DNA of 7,616 bases. Origin: Gammaproteobacteria bacterium (GTDB lineage: Bacteria; Pseudomonadota; Gammaproteobacteria; Enterobacterales; Kangiellaceae). The DNA lies in NCBI GenBank assembly GCA_002401655.1, contig NVTT01000055.1:6367-13982 (forward strand), written 5' to 3'. The notes beneath the pieces were generated by a model. That model was not told where the DNA came from. It ran no database searches and was given only the letters and a program-made list of their open reading frames with translations. A program made the position numbers and the translations under genes. The stretch's first letter is position 1, and the number at the start of each line of letters is the position of its first letter. Positions 6,422 through 7,616 of the stretch are shown here, one piece after another.

Positions 6422-7336
6422 TTGAAGAATATAATTGATAATTTCATCGCCAACAGAGCTGAATGTGTCAACATCAGTTGTAAAACGTTAATCGTTACCG
6501 TTTTTGGTGATGTGGTTGCACAACATGGTGATTGGATTTGGTTGGGTAGTTTGATTGAGTCATTATCTAATCTTGGTTATTCAGAACGTTTGGTTAGAAC
6601 ATCGGTTTTTCGATTAGTAGAAGACGACTGGTTACAGGTAAAAAAAATTGGTCGTAAAAGTTATTATTCGCTCACTAATTCTGCAACCAACCACAACTTA
6701 AAAGCGTCTCGACGTATCTATAAACCTTTCAGCTTTACTGAAAATAATGATTGGTTAATTTTACTGCCTAGTTTTGTCTCAGATGAAAAATTACCACAAT
6801 TAAAAAAACAACTAAAATGGTTAGGCTTTAGCTCAATAAGTTCTTCGGTTTATGCCCATCCTTCCTTTGACAAAAACTCACTTGAAGAAACGATTATAGA
6901 ACTCGGATTAGTTGATTCGGTTGTGATTTTTTCTGGTAAAACGATTGATCAGGATTCTAATGCGGTGTTAAAAAAATTAGCCTTTCAAAAATGGAATTTG
7001 AGCGAACTAAGCAATAAGTACGATCAGTTTTTAAAAGACTACCGGCCTATTCTTATGTATTTAGAAACGGAAGGGTCGACTGCTCTTTCAAATAAAATGA
7101 ATTTTTCGTTGAGGTTGTTAGTTATTCATGAATTTCGAAGAATACTGCTCAATGATCATGAGCTATCTACAAACATGCTACCATCCGATTGGAGCGGTGA
7201 AAAAGTTAGAGAGTTAGTTAAAAACATATATCAATCTTTAGAAAAACAATCTAACCAATATATTACAGAAAACCTCCAAAATTCTGAAGGCAGATTGCTG
7301 AAGCCATCAGAAAAATTCTATACTCGATTTAAATAG
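6422..7336 (+). CDS. paaX: PaaX, phenylacetyl-CoA-responsive transcriptional repressor
   Basis: PaaX-family repressor of 304 residues (E. coli about 316), released from DNA by phenylacetyl-CoA. The N-terminal winged helix (about residues 38-84) reads IWLGSLIESL, then LGYSERLVRTSVFRLVEDDWL and the wing IGRKSYYSLT; the C-terminal PaaX_C region includes LLLVIHEFRR-like sequence (LRLLVIHEFRRILL) and ends KFYTRF. The start is a TTG: the frame opens at a TAG at 6410-6412, contains no ATG near the N-terminus, and the TTG at 6422 gives MKNIIDNFIANRAE, which aligns with the E. coli N-terminus. No Shine-Dalgarno is evident, so expression may be weak or coupled to paaE, which ends 22 bp upstream. With no room for its own intergenic promoter, it is probably cotranscribed with genes it controls, implying autoregulation. 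Confidence 0.92.
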   Translation: MKNIIDNFIANRAECVNISCKTLIVTVFGDVVAQHGDWIWLGSLIESLSNLGYSERLVRTSVFRLVEDDWLQVKKIGRKSYYSLTNSATNHNLKASRRIYKPFSFTENNDWLILLPSFVSDEKLPQLKKQLKWLGFSSISSSVYAHPSFDKNSLEETIIELGLVDSVVIFSGKTIDQDSNAVLKKLAFQKWNLSELSNKYDQFLKDYRPILMYLETEGSTALSNKMNFSLRLLVIHEFRRILLNDHELSTNMLPSDWSGEKVRELVKNIYQSLEKQSNQYITENLQNSEGRLLKPSEKFYTRFK

Positions 7337-7392
7337 CATGCCGTTAAATACTAGCCAGTTAATTAGAACATCACCAAAATGAGAATACCGCA

Positions 7393-7616
7393 ATGACGAC
7401 ATCTGTAACTTATAGTTCACAACACAATATTGGTATTATCACAATAGACTACCCGCCCGTGAATGCGCTTTCTCAATCGGTTAGACAAGGTATTGTCGAT
7501 GGTATTAATAAATTTGCAGTAGATGACGGAATAAACGCAATTATTATTCGATGTCACGGTAGAACATTTATAGCCGGAGCTGATATAAAGGAATTTGGCT
7601 CAGCGCCACTTGAACC
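7393..7616 (+). CDS. Bifunctional enoyl-CoA hydratase / 3-hydroxyacyl-CoA dehydrogenase, 5' part (runs off window)
   Basis: The first 74 codons of a crotonase-fold protein, cut by the window end. The residues DYPPVNALSQSVRQGI and the first oxyanion-hole segment FIAGADIKEFG (about 59-69) resemble the N-terminus of the long (about 700-residue) FadB/FadJ or peroxisomal-type fusion of enoyl-CoA hydratase with 3-hydroxyacyl-CoA dehydrogenase more than the short PaaF. If so, it could perform both the PaaF and PaaH steps on 2,3-dehydroadipyl-CoA. The dehydrogenase half is outside the window, so a stand-alone hydratase cannot be excluded. The ATG at 7393 has only a weak purine stretch (GAGAA, 7381-7385) ahead of it. 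It lies 56 bp after paaX on the same strand, so it is probably part of the cluster. Confidence 0.75.
   Translation, partial: MTTSVTYSSQHNIGIITIDYPPVNALSQSVRQGIVDGINKFAVDDGINAIIIRCHGRTFIAGADIKEFGSAPLE

Noticed and set aside
7379..7396. Five-codon mini-frame ATG...TGA overlapping the start of the last gene
   Set aside because: It has no Shine-Dalgarno of its own, no regulatory codon pattern, and could arise by chance.

Overview
The window is a stretch of the aerobic phenylacetate (paa) catabolic cluster, all on the + strand, from an A+T-rich bacterium. The proteins align closely, from memory, with their E. coli Paa counterparts, so a gammaproteobacterium is the most likely host. The species cannot be told from this sequence.

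Layout: the 3' part of paaG (1-585); a foreign-looking insert made of a GxxExxY-family gene between inverted CACAGAG repeats (601-1081); paaJ thiolase (1105-2307); a 104-bp gene-less relative of the same insert (2318-2421); paaA, paaB, paaC, paaD (2459-5101), the multicomponent epoxidase subunits and its maturation factor; a 209-bp gap filled by three copies of a second, C/G-block hairpin repeat (5100-5282); paaE reductase (5311-6399); paaX, the phenylacetyl-CoA-responsive repressor (6422-7336); and the 5' end of a FadB/peroxisomal-type enoyl-CoA hydratase/3-hydroxyacyl-CoA dehydrogenase (7393 to the window end).

How the genes work together: PaaABC with PaaE as electron donor epoxidise the ring of phenylacetyl-CoA, and PaaD probably matures the iron centres. 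PaaG isomerises the epoxide to an oxepin. After ring opening (PaaZ, not in the window), PaaJ cleaves the 3-oxoacyl-CoA products. The last gene could supply the hydratase and dehydrogenase steps that PaaF and PaaH carry out in E. coli. PaaX normally represses the pathway until phenylacetyl-CoA appears. The gaps from paaA to paaD and from paaE onward are short (22-56 bp), which suggests operon transcription. The three long gaps are all occupied by repeats.

The most unusual content is the pair of related inverted-repeat elements on either side of paaJ. One carries a GxxExxY gene whose ribosome binding site lies in or next to the repeat; the other is an empty, MITE-like copy. I see no transposase, tRNA, rRNA or CRISPR array, and no convincing promoter or Rho-independent terminator.
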